Below are positions 18,045 to 28,235 of a DNA stretch of 43,023 bases, in pieces. The translations under genes and the position numbers were made by a program. The notes under the pieces were generated by a model that worked only from the letters and a program-made list of their open reading frames with translations, was not told where the DNA came from and did not search any database. Position 1 is the stretch's first letter, and each line of letters opens with the position of its first letter. Source of the stretch: Chara braunii (lineage: Eukaryota > Streptophyta > Charophyceae > Charales > Characeae); contig BFEA01000290.1 in assembly GCA_003427395.1 (NCBI GenBank), positions 422,021 through 465,043 on the forward strand, written 5' to 3'.

Positions 18045-18122
18045 CAATTGAGTTTTGAACCCGCAACCTTATACCACAATGCGCATTTCCAACTGATGCT
18101 CTAACCACTGAGCTACGAAACC
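18045..18122 (-). repeat. second tRNA-derived head (SINE or tRNA relic)
   Basis: Minus strand: TAGCTCAGTGGTTAGAGC (complement of 18098-18115) and GGGTTCAAAACTC (18050-18062). The distance between boxes is longer than in an ordinary type I tRNA. The probable SINE body runs toward lower coordinates, to about 17820. Confidence 0.5.
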
Positions 18123-18143
18123 CTGCCCGGGGGTCATGCCCGG

Positions 18144-18194
18144 CCGGGCACCCGGGCGTGTATCCGAGCACAAGTTGGGTGCCCGGGTGCCCGG
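18144..18194. repeat. GC-rich 14-bp inverted repeat
   Basis: CCGGGCACCCGGGC at 18144-18157 and its exact reverse complement at 18181-18194 can form a strong hairpin with a 23-base loop. It lies directly beside the tRNA-like head at 18045-18122 and may be a terminus of a degraded element. Confidence 0.5.
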
Positions 18195-18295
18195 AAAAAC
18201 AACATAGAGAAAAACAGGATTTGTATTTTCCATTTTTTTCATGACTGATATGGAGTTAGAGTCCTAAAAAGGAAAGAACGTAGTTTTTTTTTTCC

Positions 18296-18488
18296 CTCCT
18301 CTTCTTCTTCTTCTTCTTTGCTGTTTTTTCCTTACTTCTTCTTCTTCCTTGCTGTTTTTTCCCCCTTCATCTTTTTCTCATTCTTCTTCATCTTCTTCTT
18401 CTTTTTGTTCTTCTTTTTCTTCTTTGCTGCTTCATTGTTTTTTTTCTTCTTCTTCTTCTTCTTCTTCTTCTTCTTCTTCTTCTTCTTC
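18296..18488. repeat. (TTC)n-rich microsatellite
   Basis: Impure CTT/TTC trinucleotide tract with interspersed poly(T) runs. ORFs through it (Ser- or Phe-rich) are artefacts of the repeat. Confidence 0.9.
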
Positions 18489-18512
18489 TCGCAATTCGGC
18501 GGCACTGGTCAG

Positions 18513-18516
<4 letters not shown>

Positions 18517-18602
<86 letters not shown>

Positions 18603-18603
18603 N

Positions 18604-18692
<89 letters not shown>
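18517..18692. repeat. (AG)n microsatellite containing a single N
   Basis: An almost pure AG tract with one N at 18603, which probably marks an assembly join in an unresolved repeat. True length is uncertain. Confidence 0.9.
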
Positions 18693-18693
<1 letters not shown>

Positions 18694-18710
18694 CCCAAAG
18701 AGAGAGTTAC

Positions 18711-18728
18711 AGCTGCCACGTGGCAGCT
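18711..18728. promoter_or_regulatory. 18-bp perfect palindrome with G-box core
   Basis: AGCTGCCACGTGGCAGCT is self-complementary and centred on CACGTG. An imperfect half (GGCTGCCAAGTGGCTGCC) follows at 18739. No adjacent gene is evident, so regulation is not claimed. Confidence 0.4.
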
Positions 18729-18739
18729 CATTAGAAATC

Positions 18740-19206
18740 GGCTGCCAAGTGGCTGCCCGACGGAAGAGAGAGAGAGAGAGAGAGAGAGACCCGCCTCACA
18801 GATTTTGTTCTTTTTTTGCCAAATTAGGGGTGCGTTACCGTACAACCCCCCCACACAATTTCTAATTCGTGATTTTTTTTTTTTTTTTGACCCATCTGAA
18901 AACCAAATTACTGATCCCCCCGCTTTTTTTTCCTTTTTTTTTTGTGGCGGGGGAGCCAGGGGCCGATATACACAGGCGGCCCATGGGCCCCGATTGCCCG
19001 CACACGGCCTTGGCCGTTCTCTCGGACTCCGGATCCACGGCCAGCGGTGTCACGTAGCTGCCGGGATAACTCCGGGTAGAATTGTGAGGCTCCCCGGCCT
19101 CTTTTCTTTCTGGACTAATATATGGTGTCTGTTTTCTGTATTAAAAAAAAAAAGAAAAAGGAATACACGTCTTTTAAACACTCTACACACCACTCATGGC
19201 CTCGCC
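18740..19206. other. intergenic, low-complexity
   Basis: Contains a short AG run, poly(T) near 18874-18889 and an A-rich run near 19141-19160. No gene is recognised. Confidence 0.4.
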
Positions 19207-19288
19207 GCAGAATTGTTTGTGGATTTGGTGAGTGGAGATTGTTTGTGCATTTGGTGATTGGAGATTGTTTTTGCATTTTTAGTGAGTG
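19207..19288. repeat. ~27-bp tandem repeat, three copies
   Basis: Three diverged units at about 19207-19234, 19235-19260 and 19261-19288 share GATTGTTTGTGCATTTGGTGA. They are not in a recognisable gene. Confidence 0.6.
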
Positions 19289-19892
19289 GAGCGGCGGGGC
19301 CCTCACATGCCGAAAACGCAGAATGTTTCTTTTCGTCAGAAAGGTAAACACGGTGGGCGATCGGGGCAGAGATACGACACTTTGCGGCCCACTGCAATAG
19401 CTCGGCGTTCTATATGTATCTGGACATTGAGCAGACCTGATACATTTTTACCGCCGAGACCACCATCAAATCCGCAAACATGAATAATGTTGTTCAGTGG
19501 AGCAAGTTCCTTGGCCAAGAGCCTTAGAAATGAAATTGCGAGAGGTTGTCCTTTGGGAGCCCTTGGGAGGATGGTTTAAATTAAAATGAAAAATAACAAT
19601 AATAAATTGCAAAAGAAAAGAAATCTCAAATTCACCTTTCATTACCTACCTAACACTACTGCTAAGGTTATACAGGGGACACCTGCAAGCATAGATACCA
19701 TTCACAAATGAAGGGGATGCCTGTTGGCCCCTGCCCTAACGGAGGTAGTCAGGTTGTGGGGTGGGTCCCCAGTGGCCTAGATGAGGTTGTTTTTTTTTTT
19801 TTTTTCTGTACAGACTGGATTTCTAGACGTGTGAGGCGAGCCTTTCAACTACGCAGACAACAAGAATGAAGGGAAAACAAGGAAGATGACTC
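19289..19892. other. intergenic, no gene recognised
   Basis: Nothing beyond a poly(T) run near 19790-19805 can be supported. Confidence 0.4.
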
Positions 19893-19895
19893 AAA

Positions 19896-20325
19896 GGGCC
19901 TCGTTCGACACCACTTGGAAATTGCTGTTTTTCAAGGGAGCGTCATTCGACCCCACCCGAATCACGCACCCTTGAAGTCGCTAATTGTTTCCACATCCCC
20001 GCGGCCAAGTGTCCGCCCTTGAAACAGAAGTGCAGCCCAGGCAAATAGACAAAAATCCCAAGGATGCCTCGGGAGGTCACTCGGGGCGCAAGCGTTTCAC
20101 CATTCAAAATGGGTAATATACGGACCTTTTTCTTTTTTTCTTTTTTTTCCCACCAATCACCACTGTTCGTGGTGCAATGACGTCAGCACTTCAGTTTCAA
20201 GGACGACCGTCTCAAGTCAAGGGGTTGTGGAACGAAAAAAAACAAGTTAGGGGAAATTAATCACCTTCCATGAGTTAGGGTGCCCTTGAAACACAAGTAT
20301 TTTCAAGTTGTGTCGAACGAGGCCC
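19896..20325. mobile_element. 430-bp MITE with ~45-bp terminal inverted repeats
   Basis: The left end GGGCCTCGTTCGACACCACT and the reverse complement of the right end agree over about 45 bases (GGGCCTCGTTCGACAC, ACTTG.AAAT and TTTCAAGGG are shared). Outer bases AAA occur on both sides (19893-19895, 20326-20328), compatible with a 3-bp target duplication. The GGG terminus and 3-bp duplication resemble the PIF/Harbinger superfamily; this superfamily call is inferred. No transposase is encoded. Confidence 0.75.
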
Positions 20326-20328
20326 AAA

Positions 20329-20772
20329 TGTGGGTCCGGCATCCTCCTGCATCCTTCAGGAGATCCCCTGCACAAGGATGTTACACATATAAGGGCAGAG
20401 GCTTATCATCATCTAACTGACAGGCCCAGGTTATTCAGAATTGTAGTGGTTTTTTTTTTTTTTGTTTTTTTTTTTTTTTGACCTTCTGATGGCTCCTATC
20501 TATTTGTGGGGAGCTGCACAAGCTGGAAATCCGGTCCAGCGTCCCATTTGAAACAGAAAAACAAAACCGGACTGCACAGCCCCAGGCCTCTTCACCCTCC
20601 GAGGGCGTCAGGTAATGCCTGGCACACCCAGGGACTGCTCAGGTTCATGAATCCCCTATTTGAGCTTGCCATCTTCTTGAATTATATTGATTGCCAATGG
20701 TCAATAGAAGTAGGAATCGTAGTATTTCACTCATCTGCTTCCCATAGAGTTCAACGATTTGGGTGTACCAAC
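20329..20772. other. intergenic with poly(T)
   Basis: A T-rich run at about 20448-20479 may be the tail of a minus-strand retroposon. An 89-codon ORF at 20506-20775 is unrecognised. Confidence 0.4.
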
Positions 20773-20775
20773 TGA

Positions 20776-20893
20776 GGGCATACTCACACTTAGTCTAGGA
20801 CTTTTTCACTTATTTCTGGACGGCCAGATGCACACAGGTGTGGCCAAAATTGGGGTGTGATGCATTCTGGAAAGTGCTAGTGTGAGTATGCCC
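20776..20893. mobile_element. 118-bp Tourist-like MITE
   Basis: Perfect 15-bp terminal inverted repeats GGGCATACTCACACT (20776-20790 and 20879-20893) are flanked by a 3-bp duplication TGA (20773-20775, 20894-20896). This matches the size and structure of PIF/Harbinger-derived MITEs. Related terminal motifs occur at 3506 and 3966. Confidence 0.8.
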
Positions 20894-21209
20894 TGAGATA
20901 GGCCAGTCCGTGATGATTAGGTCCAAGAAAGGGATGATTTTTCTGAAAAAAACAAAGAAAGCGATGATTTGAAAAGTACCCCGCAAGCTGAGATATAAGC
21001 CGAAATGCCCCTGAAAGATGTGGGTAGAGGGGAATGCCCTTTTGGATCGAAATCTTTGTGTAATGCCCCTGTCAGGCGGGTGTGCAAATGCACAACCTGG
21101 ACCTCCTTGCCGTATGGCGATTGGCCTCTTTCTTTTTTTTTTTTACACATACTCACGAGACTCCCATCCTATCACTCCTTTCTATATATCTCCTGGCGCA
21201 CCCCCAGTC

Positions 21210-21690
21210 CATTTTTTTTTTTTTTTTTTTTTTTTAACACGGGGGCCCAGTGCCCAAGGCTCAAATTACCAATTGAAATACAACGCAAACACACGCCTCT
21301 TCCCATTAGGGCTGGAAGAGCCTCGGCCACTGCTCCCGCAGAGACAGCTTCCCTAGTCAACAAGAATAGAGCATGGGCACTGAGCATTGATTGCTTCCCC
21401 TGAAGGGAAGGATTAACCCAGTCACCTCATGCGAGGAACATCACTCTCTACTGGAGCAACCTGACCAGACAGCAGACGCGGGCACTGGCGCTGAATGAGC
21501 TCCCCCATTCAGCCCCAGTTGAGGCACTTGCGTACAAGCCCCGTTATACGGGAACCTAGGGAGCTAAGCGCATAGTTCTCAACTGTCCCGTGAGCAGTGA
21601 GGGCACTCATAGGCAGTGTCTAATGGTCGGCTAACCAAGGTCTAACCCATGAGCCCCCTACCTCTAAGTACCAACCCAGCACGGTGCGGT
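21210..21690 (-). mobile_element. probable minus-strand retroposon with poly(A) tail
   Basis: A poly(T) run at about 21210-21236 is followed by some 450 bases of non-coding sequence. Read on the minus strand this is a body ending in poly(A). No tRNA-like boxes or target duplication were found, so only the tail supports the call. Confidence 0.3.
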
Positions 21691-21731
21691 TCATATATGG
21701 CTACTGTTGGTTGTTGAATACGCTGGTTGTT

Positions 21732-21868
21732 ATGTGAGCTCGTGTGACATCGTAGTGGTTGCTTTCTATGAGCTAGTGTGATATCATAGTCTGTATGGAT
21801 GTATGTGGTCGCTTTCTGTGAGCTAGTGTGATATCATAGTCTGTATGGATGTATGTGGTTGCTTTCTG
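21732..21868. repeat. 50-bp minisatellite, 2.5 copies
   Basis: Units 21761-21810 and 21811-21860 are almost identical, starting GCTTTCT.TGAGCTAGTGTG. A diverged partial unit precedes them and an 8-bp partial unit follows. Confidence 0.8.
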
Positions 21869-22240
21869 CTACTAATGAGCCTTGCTTATGTCTGTTCGCT
21901 AGGGAGAATCTACTTAGTGGTAATGGTGGAGATCTTGACCCTCGTCAACTACCCCCGACCACCTCTGATAGCCCACCGCCCCATAATGGGTCTACTGAAA
22001 TCGAGAGTAGGACACACCTTGACATTGGTTTCCCTACAAGGCACCCCTGCCCACCAAAGGACTGGCACGGTATCACCATGCACCCAAACAAACACCTTAC
22101 CACTCTCCGACCCGAGACAGTAGCATTCATCCCTCGTCAACTCTCCCGTAGGAAAGGCACACGTCCCCACCCAAATCCGTCCAGAAGACAATCCCTAGCT
22201 GATATGACGAACAGTAGATATAGACATGATGAATGAGCAT
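21869..22240. other. intergenic flank left of copy 2
   Basis: Two overlapping plus-strand ORFs (about 92 and 127 codons) are open here but resemble nothing I know. No functional call is made. Confidence 0.35.
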
Positions 22241-22961
22241 AGTATGTGACGAACTACTTTCTGTCATCGCGCGATTTTCTGCGCCGGGCTGCTGGGAGGG
22301 GGAAACGACAGGACGAAGGGGTGAGCTGTGGAAAGCGGGGATCGGTTGGGCAAGTTGCATGGATATCCTCGCTTCTTTTTCATTTTCGTTGGAATTCGTT
22401 GGGCCAGCACCGAGAAAGCCCCGCGCCAACGATTGGATGGCGGCGCCATGACGGGCGCAAGAAATGATTGTACCATAGTTTCTTTCTTGTTTTGCTGTAA
22501 GCACTAGGAATTTCGGCGTGATTAGCGCGCAGAAATTTTCGTTTTCGAATTTTTAACTGATGTCGAGCCCCCGCGGGCTCTCGGAATTTCTTTTTGCAAT
22601 TAGGACTTAGACTAGGAATTTAGGTGCTCTGAATTTTGTCGCGCAACGTGGCGCGAGGAACTGGGTTCTGACTGAATTGTGCCTTTAATCTTGTGTGACT
22701 GTCGTTTTTGGCGGGCGCAATTGCAACTGTAATCCTTCTTCCTTCTTGATTCTCCTATGTTGCCCGCCTTCTTCCTTCTCCTTTCTCGTCTCACATACTC
22801 TGTTCTAATTGGTCGCAACGCCTGCATGACTGGATCGATGCGTGGAGAGCGGCTACGACCCCCACGCCACGACCTGCCCATGCAGACGTACTAGGCACTT
22901 CCTCTCTTCTTTCCCTATCCATTTGGGCTTAATCCTGTACCTTTCGCACAGGCATGCATGC

Positions 22962-22968
22962 TATAAAT
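22962..22968 (+). promoter_or_regulatory. LTR TATA box (copy 2, 5' LTR)
   Basis: TATAAAT is preceded by GCATGCATGC and aligns with the TATA boxes of the other three LTRs. The probable start of the element transcript is about 30 bases downstream. Confidence 0.65.
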
Positions 22969-23817
22969 TCCGCAAGCCCGATTAGTTTGGTCTCTAAGAA
23001 TTTCGAGGTTAGCGCGATCAGTGAGGGTCGGCCAACGAGCAAGTTGGAAGGTGAGTGAGTGTGAGAGTTGGGCGATCCGACGAGTTGGTGCCAAGTATGC
23101 GGGGTTGACGTATAGGCCACGACGAACTGTGGCGCATGGGCGAACCTGGCGGGCGTATGCGGACTAAGCGGGGCGACAACTTTGTGTGGATACGCGGCAA
23201 CGGACTGCCGGTATCGTGGGTATTGATGTGCGGCGACGGACTGTCCGCAACAGGAGAGAGAGAAGGAGAGAGAGAGCAGTAGTGTGGGTGTGAAATATGG
23301 CTTCCTTTTGTTGTTCCTTTCATTCCCTTTTGTGTCCATCCGTATAATTTTGACTTCTGATATGGTCGATCTCTTTATCGCGGTCCTTCTTGTTCGAACT
23401 TCTTTTGTATATTGTCTCGGATTTTCCTTGTTGTTTTGCTCAGTATGTATGCATGGAATGAATGTAGGATCTCTTTTGTTAGCGATTTTTTAGATCCGTT
23501 CTCATGGTGCGTGTTGTCTTTGACCAGTGTTCGCCTGCATGAGCTATGCAATCAGGCCTAATGAGGAAAACTCACTTTGGATGTCTGAAGTCTAACTGTC
23601 GATCTTTGCGTCACCTATATGGCATGTAGTGATTGGGAGGATAATTGCATTCACAGTTGAACGCGACCGGCACACAGAACCAATCGGTTGTTCCTTACGT
23701 ACACGTGTGCGTACGATCGCGATCTCGAGAAAACCGAGTCGCCACGTACGCACTCGCCTGCGTAAGTCAGCCTTAGCCGCGCCTAAGGATGTGGGGGACA
23801 CGACTTACTAAAAAAAC

Positions 23818-24333
23818 ATGCCTTCAGGATGTCCGTCCTGGATATCTGACTATGAGAATCGGAGGGACCCGGAATATCAAGAGTACTGGAAAGACGAACG
23901 ACTCAGACGGCGGGGAAGTTTAAGAAATCCGAAATTCCCCTGCCTGACGGAAAACGGCCAATTATGCCTCGGAGATTTTCACCATGCCATAACTAGCGAC
24001 CCTCAGTGCCCCGATTACCCGGACACTTATGACACGCAGTATTTCATATCCCCCGGCTTCGTTGTCATTACCACCAATTTCCCTCTCTTCCATCTCCTCC
24101 TCCCATATCATCAACTCACAGTGGTACCGTGGAATTCCATAGCTCACTATTGGCCTAGCCCGTGGTGCGAGGGTTGTCGGTATCACCGGGCTCGCCGAGC
24201 TTCGAGAACTTCCCGACTGGCTCAAACCGGAGCTGGGCAGCAGCCCGCCTCGGCTGAATCCGAGGCCTGTTACGGGCGGCGTCGACAACCAGCCGAGCCA
24301 CTCGACCGACCCCGAGGACGGAATCAACAGTGA
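23818..24333 (+). CDS. LTR-encoded ORF, copy 2 5' LTR (171 aa)
   Basis: Open from MPSGCPSWISDYEN to TGA. It shares with the copy 1 ORF the order SW.S.Y, R..YPEFP-like block, LTEN..LC, FHHAITSDPQCPDYPDT, YFISPGFVVITTNFP, LLLPYHQLTVVPWNSIA and WP...C.GC, then a basic Arg/Gln-rich tail. A separate 60-codon ORF precedes it (23629-23811), ending in a stop just before this ATG. In the 3' LTR the two are fused in one frame. Family and function unknown. Confidence 0.6.
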   Translation: MPSGCPSWISDYENRRDPEYQEYWKDERLRRRGSLRNPKFPCLTENGQLCLGDFHHAITSDPQCPDYPDTYDTQYFISPGFVVITTNFPLFHLLLPYHQLTVVPWNSIAHYWPSPWCEGCRYHRARRASRTSRLAQTGAGQQPASAESEACYGRRRQPAEPLDRPRGRNQQ

Positions 24334-24706
24334 TGGTGATTTCTTTGCCTATTCGACCGTAAAAGTTACACGTCGCTGGCAGGGGCAATTTTGTGGGAAT
24401 TTTGTTCGAGAATGCAAGAGTGTTTAGATCTATCGTACAGTGATAATAGCAAGTGCCCCAGATTTTTAACCCGAGATGCACTGCGTATGTCATCTGCCTT
24501 ATGCTGCACAACATCAGCTACCTCCCTCCTGAATATATCTCCTTTTGCACATGTACCCCTGGAACTTGCCACGGGAGATCTCAGATCCGACCTGGGACTC
24601 CACCCCACCCCCCCCACCCACTTTCCTAAAATCCTTGGCACACCTCTTTTTCGCACTTTCGGGGCCCCATCCCACTCCAATCAGGAAGGCGCGCTGGGCG
24701 TGAGGT

Positions 24707-24719
24707 TGGTATCGGAGCC
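24707..24719 (+). promoter_or_regulatory. tRNA primer-binding site, copy 2
   Basis: TGGTATCGGAGCC differs by one base from the initiator-tRNA-Met primer-binding site common in plant LTR elements (TGGTATCAGAGCC). It begins inside the TGG shared by the ends of both LTRs. Minus-strand DNA synthesis would be primed here. The matching place in copy 1 is mutated. Confidence 0.7.
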
Positions 24720-24863
24720 GGCACATGGCCGGCTTTAGGTCGGATAGGTGGGTGATAAGTGTAGAGCGACCTGGCTAACAGAGGACACCCTCGAGCACGG
24801 AACGTGTCGCGACGCGATCCTATAGTAACAAGAAATAGGTCGGGTGCTAGGCAAGCAACCAAC

Positions 24864-26187
24864 ATGAACGCCAATCAACAAAACCCCAATCAAGCTCAGC
24901 CGGCGCCTACGCCACGAGCACGGGCACATGTAGCCCCACCCGAGCTCTACCTTTTCGACCCGGCACATCATCTTGCCGGAGCATGGTTGGCCATGCTCCG
25001 AGCGCAGCAGTATGACAATGAGGAAGCACATATTAACATCCCTGCCCGATTGGGAGGAGATGCACATCATTGGTTTAGTACCTATATATGGATTGATCTC
25101 CCGACATTCCACCGGGACTTTTTGAATCGATTTGATTATATCCATCCCGAGCAGGATTTCTTCATGATTAAAGATCGGGTTCAAAAAACCCTCGAATCCG
25201 TCACGGAATACCGCAACCGATTCTATCGAATGTTCGTGAAAACTGAACGAGGGGAGCAGGTAGGAAGAGACTTATTTATCGATGGACTCCGCAGCAGAAC
25301 GATGAGGGCGAAGCTACGTAAACAGTTCTCCCCCATCACTCATACGCTGCAACAAATTATGGCCACCGCGGAAGAAATGAAACGAAAGGTCACCTCGCGT
25401 TTCCTAGAAGGGGAAGACTACCCCAGAGAGGGGGATTCGTCGGAGTTAGCGAGGGTCAAGGCCGAGCTAGCGACACTGCAAAACAAGTTTGAAAGTATGG
25501 GATTCATGTCCGGACCCATCACGTATTTGGAACAGATCACACCTAAACGATCGGCTCCTAGTGCGATCACGGGAATGCCTATCCCCGTGATGACTACGCC
25601 CCCACCGCCGGTGTAAAATCCCCCACGATCGAATGAATCAGCCGCTTTACTAGAGCTAACCAAAACACCGGTCAATCTGATTTAGGAAAGCAAAAAGGAG
25701 CAGTGTGAACACAATGCTTGAATAGAATCGATGATGAGATCGATGCGTCCTATAGTTGTACGAGCTGCCCCAATACAACAGGGATTGGCCCCTGCTCCCG
25801 CAGCCGGAGGTGTTGCAGGGAATCTGATTGTCTGCTACACGTGTCATCAACCAGGACATATAGCCCAGGATTGCCCCCACTGACCCGCACAATCGCGAGT
25901 CGGAGCCGCCCCGGTAGCTGTGGCACCAATCGCCAATGGGACAGGAAGGGTAGGAGCGATGTTGGAGGAGATGGAAGGAAGTATGTTAGCCACTACGGAA
26001 GAAGCTGCAGAGCTTATTCCGCTAGATTAGTACGTGATATTAGGATATCATGGGTTGGGAATAATCGGGACTATTAGACCCGCCCAGGAACAGCAAGAAG
26101 TGGCGGAATGAAGACCCTCCCAAGGAGAGATGGAATTTGGAGGACCCACCTTCATTACTGGGGAAACAGATGTTTTCAACATCGTCC
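24864..26187 (+). pseudogene. gag: gag polyprotein, copy 2 (decayed C-terminal half)
   Basis: The first 250 codons (24864-25616) are open and closely match copy 1, including LFDPAHHLAGAWLA, RLGGDAHHWFSTYIW, VTEYRNRFYRMFVKTERGEQ and RRS.TMRAKLRKQFSP-like blocks. TAA at 25614 and further stops break the rest. The CCHC knuckle CYTCHQPGHIAQDC is intact in sequence at 25833-25874 and has the canonical Gly before His. Past the knuckle the frame reads FNIVRALDH where copy 1 has a stop, showing that gag and the start of pol were once one frame. Confidence 0.8.
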
Positions 26188-28235
26188 GCGCTCTGGATCA
26201 CCGCATTCCCCTCCCAATCGGACATTTGTTGTCCATTTCAGAATAGGCTAACGAGCGCATGCTGCAACACTGCAAGGCGAACAGGAAACGATTTGCTCTT
26301 GCGAGAACGGTGAACACGAAAGGAAAAGCCCTTGCCCAAGAGGACAATCTGAACCCTGCTAGTACGTCGGAACCTATCGGATTGGGACTAATACAGAAGG
26401 ATGGTCATTTCCTGTGGATCAAGGCAATCCCGTCGGATTCCCGTGGAAATCCGCTTAATGTAACATCGACGTCTGGGGAATTCCGTACAATGCCATCATC
26501 GACTCAGGAGCCTCCGTCTTGGCTATCTCACTAAGAGTAGTGGAAAGAGCGGGAAGAAGGAAATACCTGATCATGCTTGCGGAGAAAGATCATCTCGTCT
26601 CTGCAGACGAAGAAAATATTAAAACAGTAGGGCGAATGACGAACGTTGCTTTTCGGTTAGGAAAGGTACATGCCCTGGGAGAGGTCGTAGTGTTAGATGT
26701 AAGCACCTACGACGTTCTTTTAGGATTACCAGCTCTCACGGCGCTGAGAGTCAATTTATTCTTTGAAAGACGATCGATTGTCCCTTGAAACACAGGAGGA
26801 AAACTGTACGCCAAACCCATGAGATTGACTCTTTGAACCATGGCGGACGCAACCCTATGGTCTCCTTCCGTAGGAGCCCTCCGAGTGATTACTTGGGAGG
26901 ACCCCGCAGAAGGTAACCAATCCCAGGCAGAGAAACTGGAACCCTCAAGCGATACTGACGACAATGATGGGGATGATTTAGCGGTCCGAGAACTGGCCCA
27001 ACAACATATTTATTACCCAGCTCGACGAATGATTATGAGATCGTTCAGCATAACGGAGCGAAACCTGCAAGGGACACGTGCAATGATCTTGGGAGAGCCT
27101 CTCGTACAGATTTCCAGGATGGTTGATTCTTTGGAACCCCCTCGAACACTATACGAAGGCGTTTCCCCTCTTCTTGCAAGATATAACAACATGAGGCATT
27201 TTTGTGACATCACGGACTTACCCCGTTCCCTGTAACAGTTACCTCAAGGGAAAGAGATAAGATTGTTACGCTTAGGGGCCAAGGTCGGCTCTTTGGAACC
27301 CCCTGGGCGTCCCGAAGTCGAACCCAACGGCCTCCGAATCAAGATCGTGGAAAAACCCGTTCGATGGCAGGACATCCGCGACGGTGTAACTCCGGAAGAA
27401 CACGCAGCAATCCGAGAAGAAGATGCGTGATGATGGCCACGGTGTTTTCCTGGCGATCGGATAACTCCTTCATCTCCGCACCCCCTCCTGAAAGCGTTGC
27501 ACGAACGAACACCAAACAAATCTTTGTTCAGATACTTGACCAACTGTACGAATTACATGTGCCACAATACATGCCAGACGAAATCCACCACCTAATAGCG
27601 AACATTTTAAGGGAATATCAAGGATCTATTAGTGTTACCGATACGGATATCGGCCTATCATTAGTGATTCAACACGAAATCCAGACCGGAAACCACCCTC
27701 CGATCCACTGCAAACCATATCGATACTCCCTCGCGAAATGAAACACAGCTCTACAGAGGATTAGGGAATTCGAAGCTAACGGATGGATTGAACCCGCCAC
27801 TGGGCCATGGTCGTTCTCAGTCGTATTAATGCTTAAGAATAATGGGTCAGTCCGCATTTGCATCGATTATCGAAAGCTGAATGATATCACGATTAAAGAT
27901 GTGTATCCCCTCCCCCGGATTGACGACTTGCTGGATGCGCTTGGGTGTGCTAATTACTTCAGTAAATTTGATATTCGTCACGACTTTCATCACATTCTGG
28001 TTAAAGAGGAAGACTGACCGAAGACAACATTCGTTTTGTTCGAAGGCACGTGGCAATGGGTTCGGTGTCCGATGGGGATCCGCAACGCGCCAACTACATT
28101 TCAAAGAGCGATGAACGTGACGTTCCTGAACTTTGTCAACAAGACTCGGTTAACACGGGGGATGATTAATTTATGCGTAATTGTGTATATGAACGACATC
28201 CTGGTCTACTCGGAACGTACCACGGGCATGCACAG
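26188..28235 (+). pseudogene. pol: pol, copy 2: protease and RT (multiple stops and frameshifts)
   Basis: Blocks in order: ALDHRIPLPIGHLLSIS, protease IIDSGASVLAIS (Asp codon 26501), TYDVLLGLPAL, a ~250-residue spacer, IHCKPYRYSLAK, NGWIEPATGPWSFSVVL, ICIDYRKLNDITIKDVYPLP, YFSKFDIRHDFHHILV, FQRAMNVTF and YMNDILVYS (28186-28197). The Asp-to-Asn change in the YMDD box predicts loss of polymerase activity. Reading frame changes several times. Stops such as TGA for CGA at 28015 match Arg or Gln codons in copy 1. Confidence 0.8.

Larger units (their letters stand above)
22245..24709 (+). repeat. 5' LTR of copy 2
   Basis: Starts TGTGACGAACTAC; homology to the 3' LTR ends at GTTGG, 24709. It carries TATAAAT at 22962, a donor-like AAG|GTGAGT at 23048-23056 and an LTR ORF at 23818. 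The terminal GCGTCACA present at the end of the 3' LTR is absent here and is replaced by the primer-binding-site sequence. Confidence 0.85.

Noticed and set aside
17745-18122. Functional tRNA genes
   Set aside because: A and B boxes are present, but the anticodon, T and acceptor stems do not pair properly. SINE heads fit better.
18318-19257. Long ORFs rich in Arg-Glu, Leu-Ser, Phe or Ser repeats
   Set aside because: Translations of AG and TTC microsatellites with no non-repeat homology. The same applies at 36434-37073 and 39742-40307.
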